DNA from: Oryzias latipes
Lineage: Eukaryota; Chordata; Actinopteri; Beloniformes; Adrianichthyidae
NCBI RefSeq assembly: GCF_002234675.1
Contig: NC_019873.2
Span: 6,659,158 to 6,723,157 of the forward strand
DNA: 64,000 bases
Reading direction: 5' to 3'
The position numbers and the translations under genes were made by a program. The notes beneath the pieces are model-generated. The model saw only the letters and a list, made by a program, of their open reading frames with translations. It ran no database searches and had not been told where the DNA came from. The number at the start of each line of letters is the position of its first letter. Position 1 is the first letter of the stretch. Shown here one piece after another: positions 11,263 through 23,644 of this stretch.

Positions 11263-11783
11263 CACTGACTGTATATGAGAACTGGACCGAGTGAGTGTGA
11301 CATCACCAAAATAAATCATTCACCTCCATCTCCAACCAATTGAAATCAAATCAGTTGCTGTTTTTTGCGATACGCCGCCAAGTCAGTAAGCAGTGATTGG
11401 TCCACGTCGGACTGAGCCAAGGTTTCTATGGCAACCATTCAAACCAGTCAGGAGTGAGTGCAGAGTCTGGACTCTGGAGAGTCTGTCAATCAATCGTTTC
11501 ACGTCAAGCATTTGACGTGAAACCACTACTTTCATTGAGGCGTCAGTTTCTAACTTGAATAATTTCTACAGAATAAAAAATATCCATTAAAAAATTAGGA
11601 ATATCAAAACATGTTTAGAAAAAAAGTATCAGAGCAAGAAGGTTTATTCTGACCGATAGAATGACTGAGTAACAGCTGTTTATTTCTCTATGCATGTCTA
11701 TGGGATTTTGACATGCAGGTACTTCCTGTGTAGATTGCCGAGGGGGAGGGGTCACTCAGTCCAGTTCTTATACACAGTCAGTG
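11263..11783. mobile_element. DNA transposon-like element with long inverted ends, copy 1
   Basis: The left end CACTGACTGTATATGAGAAC continues into TGGACCGAGTGAGTGTGAC, and the right end GGGGTCACTCAGTCCAG plus TTCTTATACACAGTCAGTG is its near-complement, giving terminal inverted repeats of roughly 35 bp. There is no coding frame. A related copy in opposite orientation lies at 15205-15769. Confidence 0.65.
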
Positions 11784-14700
11784 GATCAGATTCAGATGAA
11801 ACTGCTGCATCTTGGGTATTTTTTTGTGTTAGTGTGTTTAAAGAACCAAAAGGATGTTGTATCACTCTGTAACATGGAGGTTGTTGATTTTGTCTGTAAA
11901 TTAAGCTCATCAAGTGAAATTCATTTTATCTCATTCCAGGCGTTATTTGTTAGAACTTTATACCCAAAGAGAAGCGTGCTTTTCATGGTTATGTATGAAT
12001 GTGGGACGAGTTGAGATGGGATTTGGGTGTCAGGACGCCGGTCTTTCATCCTTACTGTTTGTCTGAGAAGAAAAAACTATTTATTTGTTTCATAAAAGTC
12101 ATGTCTCTAAACATACATTTCTGCTCATTTATGTCTCATTCAGTAACTTGCACAATCCCATTAAAACAGCAGCTTTGGCACAGTTTGGCCTTAATTTTAC
12201 TCTTGACTTCTGTAAACAAATGACTTAGCTGTCGGGATTTTTCTATTTGATGGTTTTTCTTGTCGTTAGTGTTTTTAATAACGTCAAGCGGTTGATCACT
12301 GCTCCCACCCCACTGTGCTTCACACGCCGCTCTCGTCAGGCTAATGTGAGCTGTCACAGGAACATGGCTTGCTGTGGCAGGAAACGCCAAACTCTGGCTT
12401 TAATGTGTACCATGTGATGAAGGATGAGAGGCCTTTGATGTTTCTCATGTTGCCTCCTCCATGTTGAATCAGCTGTTTTCTGGATCTTTGTATTAAAACA
12501 GTAAGTTTTGGAAAGATGAAGATGAATGATCATTTTAGGACAGTGTGAAGCAAGCATCACCATAAATGGAGTCTACTTCCTGTTTCGTGCAGTATTGTTG
12601 TAGGCGTGTCCAAATGCAGGTAAGACGGTAAACCCTGACTCTTCAAACATTTTTGCTTTGTTTTAAATAATCCTTTTCGCCTTTTTCCATTATCTTTGTC
12701 CTCTCAGCACAAATTTGACTCATCTGTTCACTAAGCTCTCTGCCTGCTTAAACCAACAATGGCCGCCGCGTGCCATGTCTCACCTGCCCTGCTGCTTGTG
12801 ACTAATAGACGTCACTTACGAGTGCCTCGCCGCATCAGTGTGAGCGACGGGATTGGCCTACTGGCTTATGTAATACTGACAGCACCGTTTCTGCCTCCAG
12901 ACTCCCTCCTCCTCCTCCTCTTCCTCATCCAGCCTTTCTGATGCGATGTGATGTGGCTCGGTTGCCTAGCAGCCAGCCCCTTGTTTAAGTAACTGGGGAT
13001 GCAGAGAGATATGTAGTCTGCTGAACAACATAGGCGCAGCTCGCACACAGCACAGGCAGATAATACCCCCACTGTGGGGCTTTGCAGACTTGACAGTGTC
13101 TGTTTGATGTCTGCTGTTGCCATGTGAGGTATGAGCCGGCTGTAATCAATGTCTCGAGCTGCTGCAGATTGATTTGTGGTTATGGGAAGAGCCCCTGCCT
13201 TCGCTCCCAGCAGAATCCTTTCTGAACTGTTGGGCATCCAAACCCACCCACTCCTTTCCTTTAAAGCTCCACAGTCACCCGTGGAGCCGTCACTCCAGGA
13301 GCGAAAAGCCTTCATTCATCAATACTTTGACTTCTGGCGCAGGAATGATCGATCACTGTCATCTCAAAATCTATTTTTACTTTTTCCCCAACTCTCCCCT
13401 GTTTCAGCCTCTCCTCATTAGCACCGTGTGAGACACCTACGCGGGGGCTTCGGGAAAATGAATGGATCGGTCCCGGAGGGTAGGAGTGAGAAGTAACAGC
13501 ACTCTCACACAAGTGTGCAGAATGAGGGCCGCATGGGCACTCTGGGTGGTGGAAAAAGTGCAAACATACATGCAGGCACCATGGCCTTAGTGGATCTGGT
13601 AAAGGGAGGAAAAGCAAAAGCGACGAGCTGCTTTTCAGCATGAAAATGGTCAAATGAGGCTCTGTTGATGGTTCACACAGGCTCACAAAGACACTGCAAA
13701 CATGGAGGGGGGCTACTTGGAAAGATGCTTCAGGTGGATAGGAGGCTAAGAGCACCTTTGCGGTGACAGCCTGGGGGTGGCATGGAGGGCACCGGCTGGG
13801 CGGAGATGATGGAGTTGCCCCAGAAAGAAACTCTAAACCATATTCGTGATGTCCTAATGGGGCTGTGGAGTCGTGCGTAGGACAGGGTGAGCCAGAGGTT
13901 AGGAAGATCAAATGTGGCTCCAAAGTTTAATTAGTAAATGAACTGAGAAGAAATTGTACAGAAAGGAGTTCATAGCAAATGTTTGAGTGTTTTTAGGGGA
14001 ATGCATTTTTTGAATTTAGCTAAAAAAAGGGAAATTCCCAACAATGTCTTTAGGATCCAACAGTTTCCTTAATATTAATATTAATTTACTCTTAAGCGCA
14101 CAAAGATTCATCTTCTTTGAGTTTAGTAAAATGGTCTTGGATTTTACTTTTTAAAGGATTTTACTTTACTCTTTGTCTAGAAAATTCCACAGATATTTTC
14201 ATGTTTGTTCAGTTTGAGATGCTGTTGGATTCTTATGATCTGAGGTTTGTGAACACAGTAAAAGAATCTGAGACTTGGTAATAGTCAGACACATTGGGAC
14301 TTTAAAAAATAAAAGTAATTTGAGACCTAAATAAAAGAGCTCTTTCAGAATAATGGGGGTACATATCCTCTGCCATCACCCGTTGAATTCTGAATGGAAA
14401 AAGATGAAGCATATTGACTGGAATGAGTTTTGACACAATCACCAATGATTCAAGGTGAGAGTTGAGTTTTGTTGAGTCCACTCATCTCACAATCAATAAA
14501 GAAACTTGGAAAAAGTTATGCTTTATTTTTTTATATTTTTAACTATTTGGGTTTATGAATCTTCAGACAGACAGAGAGTATATTTGTGTAAACCCCTTTT
14601 GTATTTGAGGCTAAGTTTTATTTGTGAAAATTATATTTGTATGCATTCCTTGTTGGACTGGACGGAAAAAATAAGCAAAAGAGGAGAGAAAGAAACAGAG

Positions 14701-15204
14701 TGGGATGTCAGAGGTGGGGGATTGGGGGATAAAGTAGGGGGTAGTTGATAAGTTAAAACATAAAAGTGTTGTAAGAAAAATAAGTTAAATTACATAACTT
14801 AGTTCACACAGCAACAAAAATGAATAAATACATGAAAAATAAATAAAATAAAATATAAATAAAATAAAAATTAATTGTTGAATGAAAAAGTTATGCTTAA
14901 AATTCCCTTCTCCGATAGTTATTGCGAGTACTGTACCCCAAAAAACATGGATAAATCATTCACATCAGGCTGTAAATAGCTTTATTTGTACTACATGAAC
15001 TTTTTATCATTGGAGTCATTGTGGATAAACATTTGGTTCTTCCAGGTTTGCAGGAAATACTCATAAAAATGTGACAAATCTCAAACTTGGCAAAGGTAAA
15101 ACACCATTAGGAGGACAAAAAGAGTTAAGTGACCACCACGGTCAAATGCAGTTTGGCAGCTGTGGTGAATAAAAAGTCACAGCGGGTGAGACCCATTGAC
15201 CCTG
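11784..15204. other. Intergenic sequence, no gene recognised
   Basis: GC-richer DNA at about 12750-13900 holds two uninterrupted - strand frames (149 and 203 codons) without recognisable domains or splice context. AT-rich low-complexity DNA occupies 14810-14880. The segment 14095-14155 repeats 11097-11155. Confidence 0.4.
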
Positions 15205-15769
15205 GATGAGAACTGGACTGAGTGACCCCTCCCCCTGGTATTCCAAACAGGAAGTAACTTATGGCTCCATCAATCAAACTCCTGTAAACCTCTATAGAAA
15301 AATAAACAGCTATTACATTTGTTAGAATTACCATTATTGATCTGTTACTGTTTTTAACATAATTTTGATAATCCTTATTTGGCTTAAATGTCTCAATAAA
15401 AGCATGTGGTCTCACGTTGAACATTCAAAATGTTTGATTGACAGATTCTCCAAGCCCACTGTAAAGTGGTAGGGGTGTGAACTTCTAATGAGCTTACTCC
15501 TAATTGGTGAGAGTGGTTGGTGAGAGTGGTTGGTGAGAGTGGTTGGTGAGAGTGGTTGGTGAGAGTGGTTGCCATATAAATAAATCAGACCAGGCTGGAC
15601 CAATCTTAGCTTACTGACATTGTTTGGCTCCAAAATGATGGTGTCTGTGTCGCAAGAAAAAATAAATGGCGACTGAATTGTTTCATTTGGTTGGAACCGA
15701 AATATAGCCATTTTCTCTTGGTGACGTCACACTCACTCGGTCCAGTTGTCTTATACAGTACAGTCAGTA
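15205..15769. mobile_element. DNA transposon-like element with long inverted ends, copy 2
   Basis: The left end GATGAGAACTGGACTGAGTG and right end CACTCGGTCCAGTTGTC plus TTATACAGTACAGTCAGTAG match the ends of the element at 11263-11783 in reverse orientation. The interior contains a 13-bp tandem repeat at 15503-15571 that is absent from the other copy. Confidence 0.65.
15503..15571. repeat. 13-bp minisatellite, about five copies
   Basis: Near-perfect tandem copies of GGTTGGTGAGAGT, located inside the inverted-end element. Confidence 0.85.
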
Positions 15770-17619
15770 GTTGTACCTGAAAAGGGGGGTAAAAGGGACC
15801 TAAGTAACAATGACAAACCTTAAACTAAAACAAGAACAGATGCATTTATCCATGCAGTGTCTAGTTGGTGTCAGAGCAACGGCAGGAAAGACCTAATGCA
15901 AGTTGGAGCCAAAATATTTCAATTCAAGCATAAACTCTTCAACTTGTACTCGTTGTAAAACTTTGACTCCCAACTAATTGGTAAAGCACAATTAGAAAAC
16001 ATCAAAAGCATTGATGAGTGTGTATTACTCTTCCAATGCTATAAGCAGAAGAAAAAATGGTGTGGTAAAAGGGTTAATAATGTAAATGACAGTAAAACAA
16101 ATGTAGAAAGTGTGTTAAATTCAGACTAAGTGGTGTGAAAGAAAAAGTCCAAAGTTAACACCTGAACCTAATGAGACTCCAACAAACAGCAGCTTGGCTG
16201 CGACCGTCCTCCATCTGTCACGCTCGGCTCACCTGATAGGCTCTGTTGGTTTACGTCCACGGCCACACCGTGCCAGCGCCATCACCCGCCCCCACAATGA
16301 TCCTTCCCCCTCCCACTGCTGACTCGCGGACACTTTGAGGGCTGATTAAACTTTTATATGTCATTTATTAGAGGAATGTTGATCCAGTGCGTCGTTTCAG
16401 CAGCCTGATGGGGGGTGTGGAGTGGCTCCTTTTCCTCTTCTAGAGTGTCACATTACACTGCAGCTAAATGTCCAATCACCTTTGTATGTAACCCCCCCCC
16501 CCTCCACACACACACACATACGTTAAAGAGCATCTTTTAAGGCACCAAATCTGAGACCAAATTTGGAGTTCTGCTTGTTTTTTCGGAAACTTCAGGACCG
16601 TCGCTGACTGAACAATGGCTGCATTGTCTCCAGATTTGTTTGTTTGACTCTGAAACCGACAGTGTTTGCCTCTCACAGGACACACAGCCTCCATTCTCAG
16701 GGAAATTCTTTCAGACAACAAGACTGAGTCGGAAAAAAAATGTCCTTCAGTGGTATGTTGTATTTTCCTTGTTGCTTTGCAGTCAGCAGTCAGCTTAGTG
16801 AACGACTAGTGACGGGTTTATGTCTCAAAGACGTGCCTGTACCGACTGCGTACCAGCAAACTGCAGAGAACAATGTTTCAGGATTAACTCACATTAGACG
16901 CATTTTTACAGATGGGGCAAAATACAGCAGCTAAGTTGGATCAGACCTGAAAAGGAACTAAACCTGACCCAGTTTAAGTCAATGTTTTTTGACCAACACG
17001 CTGTGTTCTTTGGCGAAAAAGGCAGATTCCTGGAACTGACATGAAATGTTCAACATGTATAAGTTCACACATGTTTACAGATTTGCACTTCTATTTGCAA
17101 ATGAACCTCGAAGAAGTAAAGGATCGCAAATGCGTGCATGCATGTGCATTCACTGCCTAGCTGTATCCTTTGAAGAAATGTGTGTCTACGAGGTGGTGCT
17201 TGATTGACAGCTGGGCGCCCACCCCAGCCTGCGGTCCAGGGAGGCTGTAAGGGATGAGGGGTGTTAAGTCGTCAGTATGAGGCACATGTCAGAGGTCAGC
17301 GCTGTGCTGCAGAGATGACTGAGATGCAACAGGAGAAAGGGCAGCAGAGGATCAGAGGGACCACAGGCAGAGTGGATGCACGCTCAGAATCCTCTTCACC
17401 AGCAACAGATGTAGTGGTCCAGCTCTCCAGAGGTTGTTTTCAAAGCTCAGTGTTAACACTGCCCTCCTTTCCTGGTGAAAGTGTGTGTTCTGTCTGCAGG
17501 ATAATGAAAGGAGTCAGAGGAGCCCAACTCCTGAGCCTCTTCAGGTCCTTGACTTTCAGTATTTGAGGGCTAGGGAAACAAACTGCATGCACCATTCATG
17601 AGTCATTCTATTATCACCA
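15770..17619. other. Intergenic sequence, no gene recognised
   Basis: Contains a C-run followed by a short CA repeat at about 16492-16518. The 101-codon + strand frame at 17261-17566 has no recognisable domain. Confidence 0.4.
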
Positions 17620-17782
17620 ATTGGCTGCATGGTTGTGTAGTGGTTAGCACTCTCGCCTCACAGAGAGAAGGTCCTGGTGTTCCCCACCTTCGCCTAACAG
17701 TGGCTGGCCCGGGATAGGCTCCAGCAACTTACTGACCTCAAAAGGTATTCAGCGGTCTCAGAAAAAGGATGGATGGCATTAT
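17620..17782 (+). repeat. Internally deleted tRNA-derived SINE
   Basis: The head GTAGTGGTTAGCACTCTCGC and AAGGTCCTGGTGTTCCCC are joined directly to the body end, with ACAGTGGCTGGCCCGGGATA and GGATGGATGG. The central body is missing compared with the SINE at 8250-8575. Confidence 0.7.
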
Positions 17783-18199
17783 CTCCGGTATAAAACAGTA
17801 CACCATTAAAACACAAATAAATCTACTCTAGTTTGAAACAATATTCCCAGCTGTGTGGTTGATTTACTGTCCACCACAACTGTTCTGAAGACGCATTTTT
17901 CATAAACAACTCCTTTTTTTTTGTGGTTGACACAGTAACAGTGGTGACCTTTTAATTGACATTGAGCCTGTTTGGAAAAACCAGAGCCATGCGACCTATG
18001 GGTCCCATGACCGCAAGCCATGTTCAACTTTTTACAGTCATTTGACTCAACTTATGTCTGTATCCATGCTGCTTAGAGGGCCTGTCATCCAGGGACAGAG
18101 CCATGGGTGCTGCTCTCACAGTAAAATTATGACATGTCTCAGCCAACATACGCCGGTGATCTGAGACATTTCATAACACAGTAGGACTGTGTGTTTAGG

Positions 18200-18238
18200 A
18201 ATGGTGCCACCTAAACAGGCTGTTCAGGTGGCACCATT
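18200..18238. other. 39-bp near-perfect palindrome
   Basis: AATGGTGCCACCTAAACAG (18200-18218) and CTGTTCAGGTGGCACCATT (18220-18238) are complementary at 18 of 19 positions around a single central G. It could form a cruciform or RNA hairpin; no element boundaries are evident. Confidence 0.8.
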
Positions 18239-18329
18239 CGTACTTTTGCAGGACTCCAGTGCACGCTGGACTCAGTCAACTGCAAACTAAATACATATTT
18301 GTTTAATGTCTTGCCTTTTGTTTTTAAAA

Positions 18330-18412
18330 TTTGATTATGTTTTTATGTAATGCACTTTGGATAGCAGGATTTGAAAGTGCTATACAAATAAAGTTTGATT
18401 TGATTTGTTTTG
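18330..18412. repeat. Non-LTR retroelement 3' tail
   Basis: TGCTATACAAATAAAGTTTG is followed by repeated TGATT units, like the tail at 63300-63385. No reverse transcriptase remnant is visible upstream. Confidence 0.55.
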
Positions 18413-20246
18413 ATATGTAATTTCAATTGAACATAAAACAAAATGAAAAATGTGTTTGCAGCACTGGGTGTATTTGTATTTCCCAGATTACCAAATAGAG
18501 CAGGGACTAAAAGACAAGCCCACATCATGACTTCTCCACCACTATGGTTGGTGTTGGATGTTCTATGATACTGAACATTAAGTCTCAATAATTCCCTTTT
18601 GCTTCTATACGTCTGCAGCATTTTATTGAAAAGCAACCCCTGTTACCTCATGTCTTCCCCTCCAACAAACACTCAAACCTTCAATGACACCTGAAAACAT
18701 AATAAACATCTGCTCATCAAGGGCTGCTGACTAGCAAATGCTGATCAAACTTAAATTCACCCTCCTAAATTCATCCAAACAATAAAAAAAAAAAAAATTC
18801 TGTACCTGGAGGTGTTTTCAAAGCAATTTCACTTACAGAAATCAATTAGGTTTTCCAATGGTGCAACTAAAATAATACTACGTCAAAATGGGGGCCAGAA
18901 GAAGATTTCAAATCTTATCTCAGAATTCAAATTCAAAAGGTTTTATCACAAATTACTAGTCTGTCTGTGTTGTTTTGTTTTCATGAAGAATTTTTTTTAG
19001 CTAAAGCAACCCAGTGAAAATATTGGTCTTCCTGCTTAGAGGAGCCATTAACCCTCTTACATCTCGACAGTCTCCTCATGCAATTGATTTCCTTTCACTG
19101 AAGCAGCTGTTTGTTATTGTTTCTGAATATCATTGCACAAAGTCAATGTTAGATTTTTTTTCTTTAGCCAGTTTCTCTCTGAAACGACGAAAGACACAAT
19201 CATTACTGCCATTTACAGCTGTTGAGTTTTGCAGCTCCTGCTGTCTGAATGCATGGCAGGCTGCAAAATAAAAAATAAAAAGAGTCCAAATACGAAGAGA
19301 TCCATTGTTTTTGTTGCTGCATTGTGCTCCATGCAGAGGTGATGGCTATCTGAGCTGCTTTCTGCATCCCAACATTATTGCCTGCGCTTGTTTGTTTCGT
19401 TGACAGAGCAAGAGAAGTAGGTAGTGATAAGAATAGCTGTTTTATTGTGTGCCACTGCCTTGGCCCTTTATACTGAACGTGTTATCTTAGGGTGCAGCAT
19501 GCCACACTGAGCTATGTGCATGTGACGCATGGCTGAGCAGCATTCCTCCTCCTGAGTTCATCGCAGGGCAGAGATAGTAGGAAGGCAGAGCAGCCTGACT
19601 GCCAACAAAGAGGGAGAGAAGGCTGAGGGCAGGAGAGAGGAGAGATGAAGGGAGGGAGCATTACCGGGAACATGTAGTTAAGTGGAATGAAGTACCCTTT
19701 GTTGCAGATAAGATCATTCTGCTCCCCTGGCCGGCATCACTAAAGCAATTTGAGCACAGTGAATGCAGCTGATCATGTCGGCGGCAGAAAACCCCTCAGG
19801 AAGGAGCCGAACAAACCCTGAAAACAGTTTAAAAACCTTGATCCAAGCCAAAGAACGCTGTTTGATTCTTCTCATTCTGATTTCAGAAGTAGTCAGGTCC
19901 ATGCTGGACAGGTCTTGTATGAAAGGAAACAATAAACGAAACAATGCGCTACATATTTAGACAAGCTCTGATATTTAGGATCCACCAAATATTATTGAAT
20001 TTACAGAAAAGATTAAAAAAAGGTTTCTGTTCACATCTCACCCAGGGCCTTTTTATCCAGAGTTCTTCGTCTGAGTTTTTCCCAGTGACCTGAACCAGAT
20101 GTCTCCTGCCTCTCTCTTGATGTCAGCTTAGTCCAGCCCCGGTGACCCAGATCAGAAGCTGATATGGAAAACTCACGAAATATTTGGGAATCTGGACTGA
20201 AGGTACCATCATCTGCAAACACACTGCATCTTAACTAAATGTTTAA
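18413..20246. other. Intergenic sequence, no gene recognised
   Basis: AT-rich DNA with scattered short frames, none with a recognisable domain or splice context. Poly-A occurs near 18783-18796. Confidence 0.35.
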
Positions 20247-20422
20247 CCCTTGTGCTATCCAAGGCACTTTAACGTTGGGAGTTGGGTCATCTAGACCCCA
20301 CAAGGCAGTACACTGAACCTTTTTTCTTCACTGATTTTTGATCTTCAATGAAATCCTCTCCACCTTTATCCACCTTTGTCAATGTAAGGGTGGGGTCATT
20401 TTGACCCCACAAGAAAGCACAA
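20247..20422 (-). mobile_element. piggyBac-like MITE, copy 3 (shortened)
   Basis: TTAA at 20243-20246 is followed by CCCTTGTGCTATCC. The segment spanning the conserved CACTGGTGTCCATGGATTAC is deleted, and the right end is decayed to AAAGCACAA. Confidence 0.7.
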
Positions 20423-20718
20423 TTCTGTTTTTATATTAAAGTTGGAGTAGACTGGCCTAAAATAGCATGTTTCATTACTCAGCAAAAATATTACCAAATT
20501 AAATTTATCATAAAATGGATTTTTTGAAATACCTTTTAGAAACGTGTTTAAGGTCATTTTTCTAATAATTTCTGATAAAATGTGGAAACTGAATTGAAAT
20601 GCTTCCTAAAAATGTTTTATTCCTGCTTATGCAATCATTGTATACTGGAAAACAGTTTTTTAAAATCAGATATTGTATTTGAAGATTTACAATTTAGATT
20701 ATGTCTAATCTATTTACT

Positions 20719-20971
20719 GGGGGGCCGGTTTAGCTCGTGCTGGTTTGCAGCCCCTTCCATCCATGAAACCAGGGCTCAATTCCAGGCTGCTCCCTATTCC
20801 CTTCTCTGCTGCTGTGCCAGTCCCAAGCCTGGTTGGATTGAGAGGGTTGCATCAGGAAGGGCATCCAGCATAAAACATTGCCAAGTTAACCATGCAACTC
20901 ATCCTCAAGGGAGGGTTGTTTCACTGTGGCAAACCCCAATGGGAGAAGCCATTAGTAAAAGAAGAAGAGAG
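20719..20971 (+). repeat. SINE with a long target-site duplication
   Basis: The body starts GGGGGGCCGGTTTAGCTCGT with a B-box-like GGGCTCAATTCC, then AAGGGCATCCAGCATAAAAC, and ends with CAAACCCCAATGGGAGAAGC and an AAGAAGA tail. CTAATCTATTTACT (20705-20718) and CTTATCTATTTACT (20972-20985) flank it as a target-site duplication with one mismatch, typical of LINE-driven insertion. Confidence 0.8.
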
Positions 20972-21302
20972 CTTATCTATTTACTAAATAATCATCACCA
21001 AAAAAACCTAAGTTTTGTTTTAATCAAAATGGTTACTTTTTTTCCAAAAACATTTCCAAAGCCATATCTAGTCAACAGTTCAGACCGGGTGAAGAAAATG
21101 TGCCAAAAATAAAAAGACTTTACCTGCCATGTGATGTCACCGTGGCGTTGGTACAAAGTAGAGTTTAATAAGAGCTACCAAATTTTTTACATGCATAAAA
21201 ACACACAAACCTATCAAGACGTTATCAAAAGAACAATCTCCAACTCAGATCTCCGTAGGGAGCACCGCCCCCTTTCTATGTTTTCTATCAGGACAGTACT
21301 AA

Positions 21303-21507
21303 CCCTTGTGCTATCCTAGACACTTTAACATTGGGAGGTGGGTCATATAGACCCACTAGACAGTGCTCTGAACCTTTTTTCTTCAATGATTTGTGATCTT
21401 CACTGGTGTCCATGGATTACATGAAATCTTTCCACCTTAATCCACCTTTGTCATGGTAGGGAGAACACGTCAATGGAAGGGTGGGGTCATCTAAGACAGC
21501 ACAAGGG
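21303..21507 (-). mobile_element. piggyBac-like MITE, copy 4
   Basis: CTAA precedes CCCTTGTGCTATCC; the right end GCACAAGGG is followed by TTAA. This is a near full-length copy. Confidence 0.75.
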
Positions 21508-21666
21508 TTAAGCTGTCATCTCAAAAGATGTCCTGGAAATGGAATGTACCATTGTCTTGCGTGTGGTAATTGTATAGCGAAGTATTTGTAAAAATAACTT
21601 AAGTTACACGCACTTATGATGTGTGGATGACACCGTCGTGTGACGCCCTAACGCTACACTCTAGTT

Positions 21667-21860
21667 CAGTGTTTCAAACCCTGGTCCTCGGGAAACACTG
21701 CAATTTTTTAATCCTACCCTGTTCAAACACACCTACCTTGGATGACTGTCATCGTCAGGCTTCTGCAGAGCCTGAAGATGAGCTGATTCAGGTGTGCATA
21801 AGCAACGCAACATGGAAAACCTGCAGTGTTCCCCGAGGACCAGGGTTGGCAAAAACTCTG
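21667..21860. mobile_element. hAT-like MITE with perfect 8-bp target duplication
   Basis: The left CAGTGTTTCAAACCCTGGTC and the right end GACCAGGGTTGG...AAACTCTG form terminal inverted repeats. CTCTAGTT is present identically at 21659-21666 and 21861-21868. Length is 194 bp, non-coding. Confidence 0.85.
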
Positions 21861-22018
21861 CTCTAGTTGTTAGTGAGGTGTGAGTACTGACTCCTTACTG
21901 ACCATGCAAATGCCACACTCATGGGATGTGGATGTGATAAGGTGCCCATAGGATGCCTACACAAACTACACTCTGATTGTCTAATTTTCTAAATTCTAAC
22001 AGTAGGAGTGTTAACAGT

Positions 22019-22371
22019 GGCCCAGGTGGTTGAGCAGGTCGTCCAATGATCAAAGGGTCAGCGCTTCGATCCCCGCTCTTCCACCAGCTAAATGTCGTTG
22101 TGTCCTTGGGCAAGACACTTCACCCTCCTTGCCTCCAGTGTGGCTCCACTGGTGTGTGGATGTGCATGAATGATCCCGGTGATGGTCAGAGGGGCCGTAG
22201 GTGCGAACTGGCAGCCACACCTCTCTCAGTCTGCCCCAGGGCAGCTGTGGCTACAACCATAGCTTACCATCACCAAGTATGAATGAGGAGTGAATGAATA
22301 ATGGACACAATGTAAATGCTTTGAGTGTCTGGAAAAGCGCAGAAAAATCCAATCTATTATTATTACTAACA
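22019..22371 (+). repeat. tRNA-derived SINE
   Basis: The head GTGGCCCAGGTGGTTGAGCA and the B-box-like GCTTCGATCCCC are followed by a body containing TTGTGTCCTTGGGCAAGACA and a tail ending in a TATTATTATTA repeat. Confidence 0.75.
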
Positions 22372-22374
22372 GAC

Positions 22375-22561
22375 CCCTTGAGCATTGGGAGTTGGGTCAT
22401 CTAGACCCACTAGACAGTACGCTGAACCTTTTTTCTTCAATGATTTGTGAACATCACTGGTGTCCATGGATTACATGAAATCTTTCCACCTTTATCCACC
22501 TTTGTCATGGTAGGGAGAACACGTCAATGGAAAGGTGGGGTCATCTAAGATAGCACAAGGG
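22375..22561 (-). mobile_element. piggyBac-like MITE, copy 5 (5' deletion)
   Basis: CCCCTTG is joined directly to AGCATTGGGAG, so about 17-20 bases are missing inside the left end. The right end GCACAAGGG is intact and followed by TTAC. Confidence 0.7.
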
Positions 22562-23439
22562 TTACTTCAGATTTTTACTCTTTAAATTAGGCTTTCATTT
22601 TGAAACAGAAACCTCAACATCAGGACTTATTGAAGGTAAAACATTGATCAATCGCAGCCCACAGGGAACATGATTTCCCCCTACATTGCCCTTAATGTTT
22701 CATCCATTCAAGAGGGTGAAAAATAAAAGAATTAAGGAGAAAGTAAACCAAGAACGAGGTGGTGAATGTGGTCAGTAAAAGTAAACAAAGTGAACCTGAA
22801 CGCAGTTCAGGGTTACTCTGCCTCTTCCTGTCTTTGCCTTTCAATTCTCCTTTCCTCTTACCCACTAACACACATACTGGTCATTTTGCCATGCAGAAAT
22901 AGCAACGCCCCTCCTCCACCTCCATCCTCAGACATAAAACTGTCATCCTGTCCCTGAACACGGAGCCAGCCTTTCATTTTCACCCGTGCTCTCGTTCTAA
23001 ATAAAGGAAGACAGGGTGGCGATTCTCTCTGTCCTCCCTGCAGGTGTGGCTCGTGCCGTGGAAAACCTTGTGAACCTTTTTAACCAGTTTTGCTTGATCA
23101 AGCGGTCGGCCAGGACCCTCCTGCCGGCCTAAAATTCCCCGAGGTCCAAATGCAGGTATATTTCAAGGGACTTGGCATAAGTGGTAAAACTTGCATGGCT
23201 CAGTGTGAGGGTGTTCTGAGCCAAAGCACCTGGCCTACTTTCCTACTAAGGTAGAGCATGCAGCAATGTTCTCCTGGGTGGCGTGGGTAACTGGCACACG
23301 CTCTGAATGTTGAAAATTCTGACCTGTATCTATGTCACATTGAGTGGAATAATCACAAAGGTGATCTGCTTTGTTCTAAAGTTTGGTGGAGGAGAAATGA
23401 TGGCAGGAGCCTGATTTACAGGTAGTTTTCTAGGTGTAA

Positions 23440-23644
23440 CCCTTGTGCTATCTTAGATGACCCCACCCTTACATTGACGTGTTCTCCCTACCATGACAAA
23501 GATGGATAAAGGTGGAAAGATTTCATGTCATCCATGGACACCAGTGAAGATCACAAATCACTGAAGAAAAAAGGTTCAGAGCACTGTCTAGTGGGTCTAG
23601 ATGGCCCAACTCCCAATGGTAAAGTGCCTAGGATAGCACAAGGG
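23440..23644 (+). mobile_element. piggyBac-like MITE, copy 6
   Basis: CCCTTGTGCTATCTTAGATG on the left after GTAA; the right end GCACAAGGG is followed by TTAA. Orientation is that of copy 1. Confidence 0.75.

Noticed and set aside
12866..13923. Two long overlapping - strand open frames (149 and 203 codons)
   Set aside because: The composition is that of GC-richer intergenic DNA (Pro, Ser, His and Cys-rich), no domain or repeat is recognisable, and no splice-linked partner exon was seen. Open length alone is not enough.
15503..15571. Regularly repeated units resembling a CRISPR array
   Set aside because: Contiguous 13-bp tandem copies without spacers, in a eukaryotic genome. It is a minisatellite.
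20582..21112. 176-codon + strand frame
   Set aside because: It runs through the SINE at 20719-20971 and AT-rich flanks; the translation follows the SINE and has no protein similarity I recognise.
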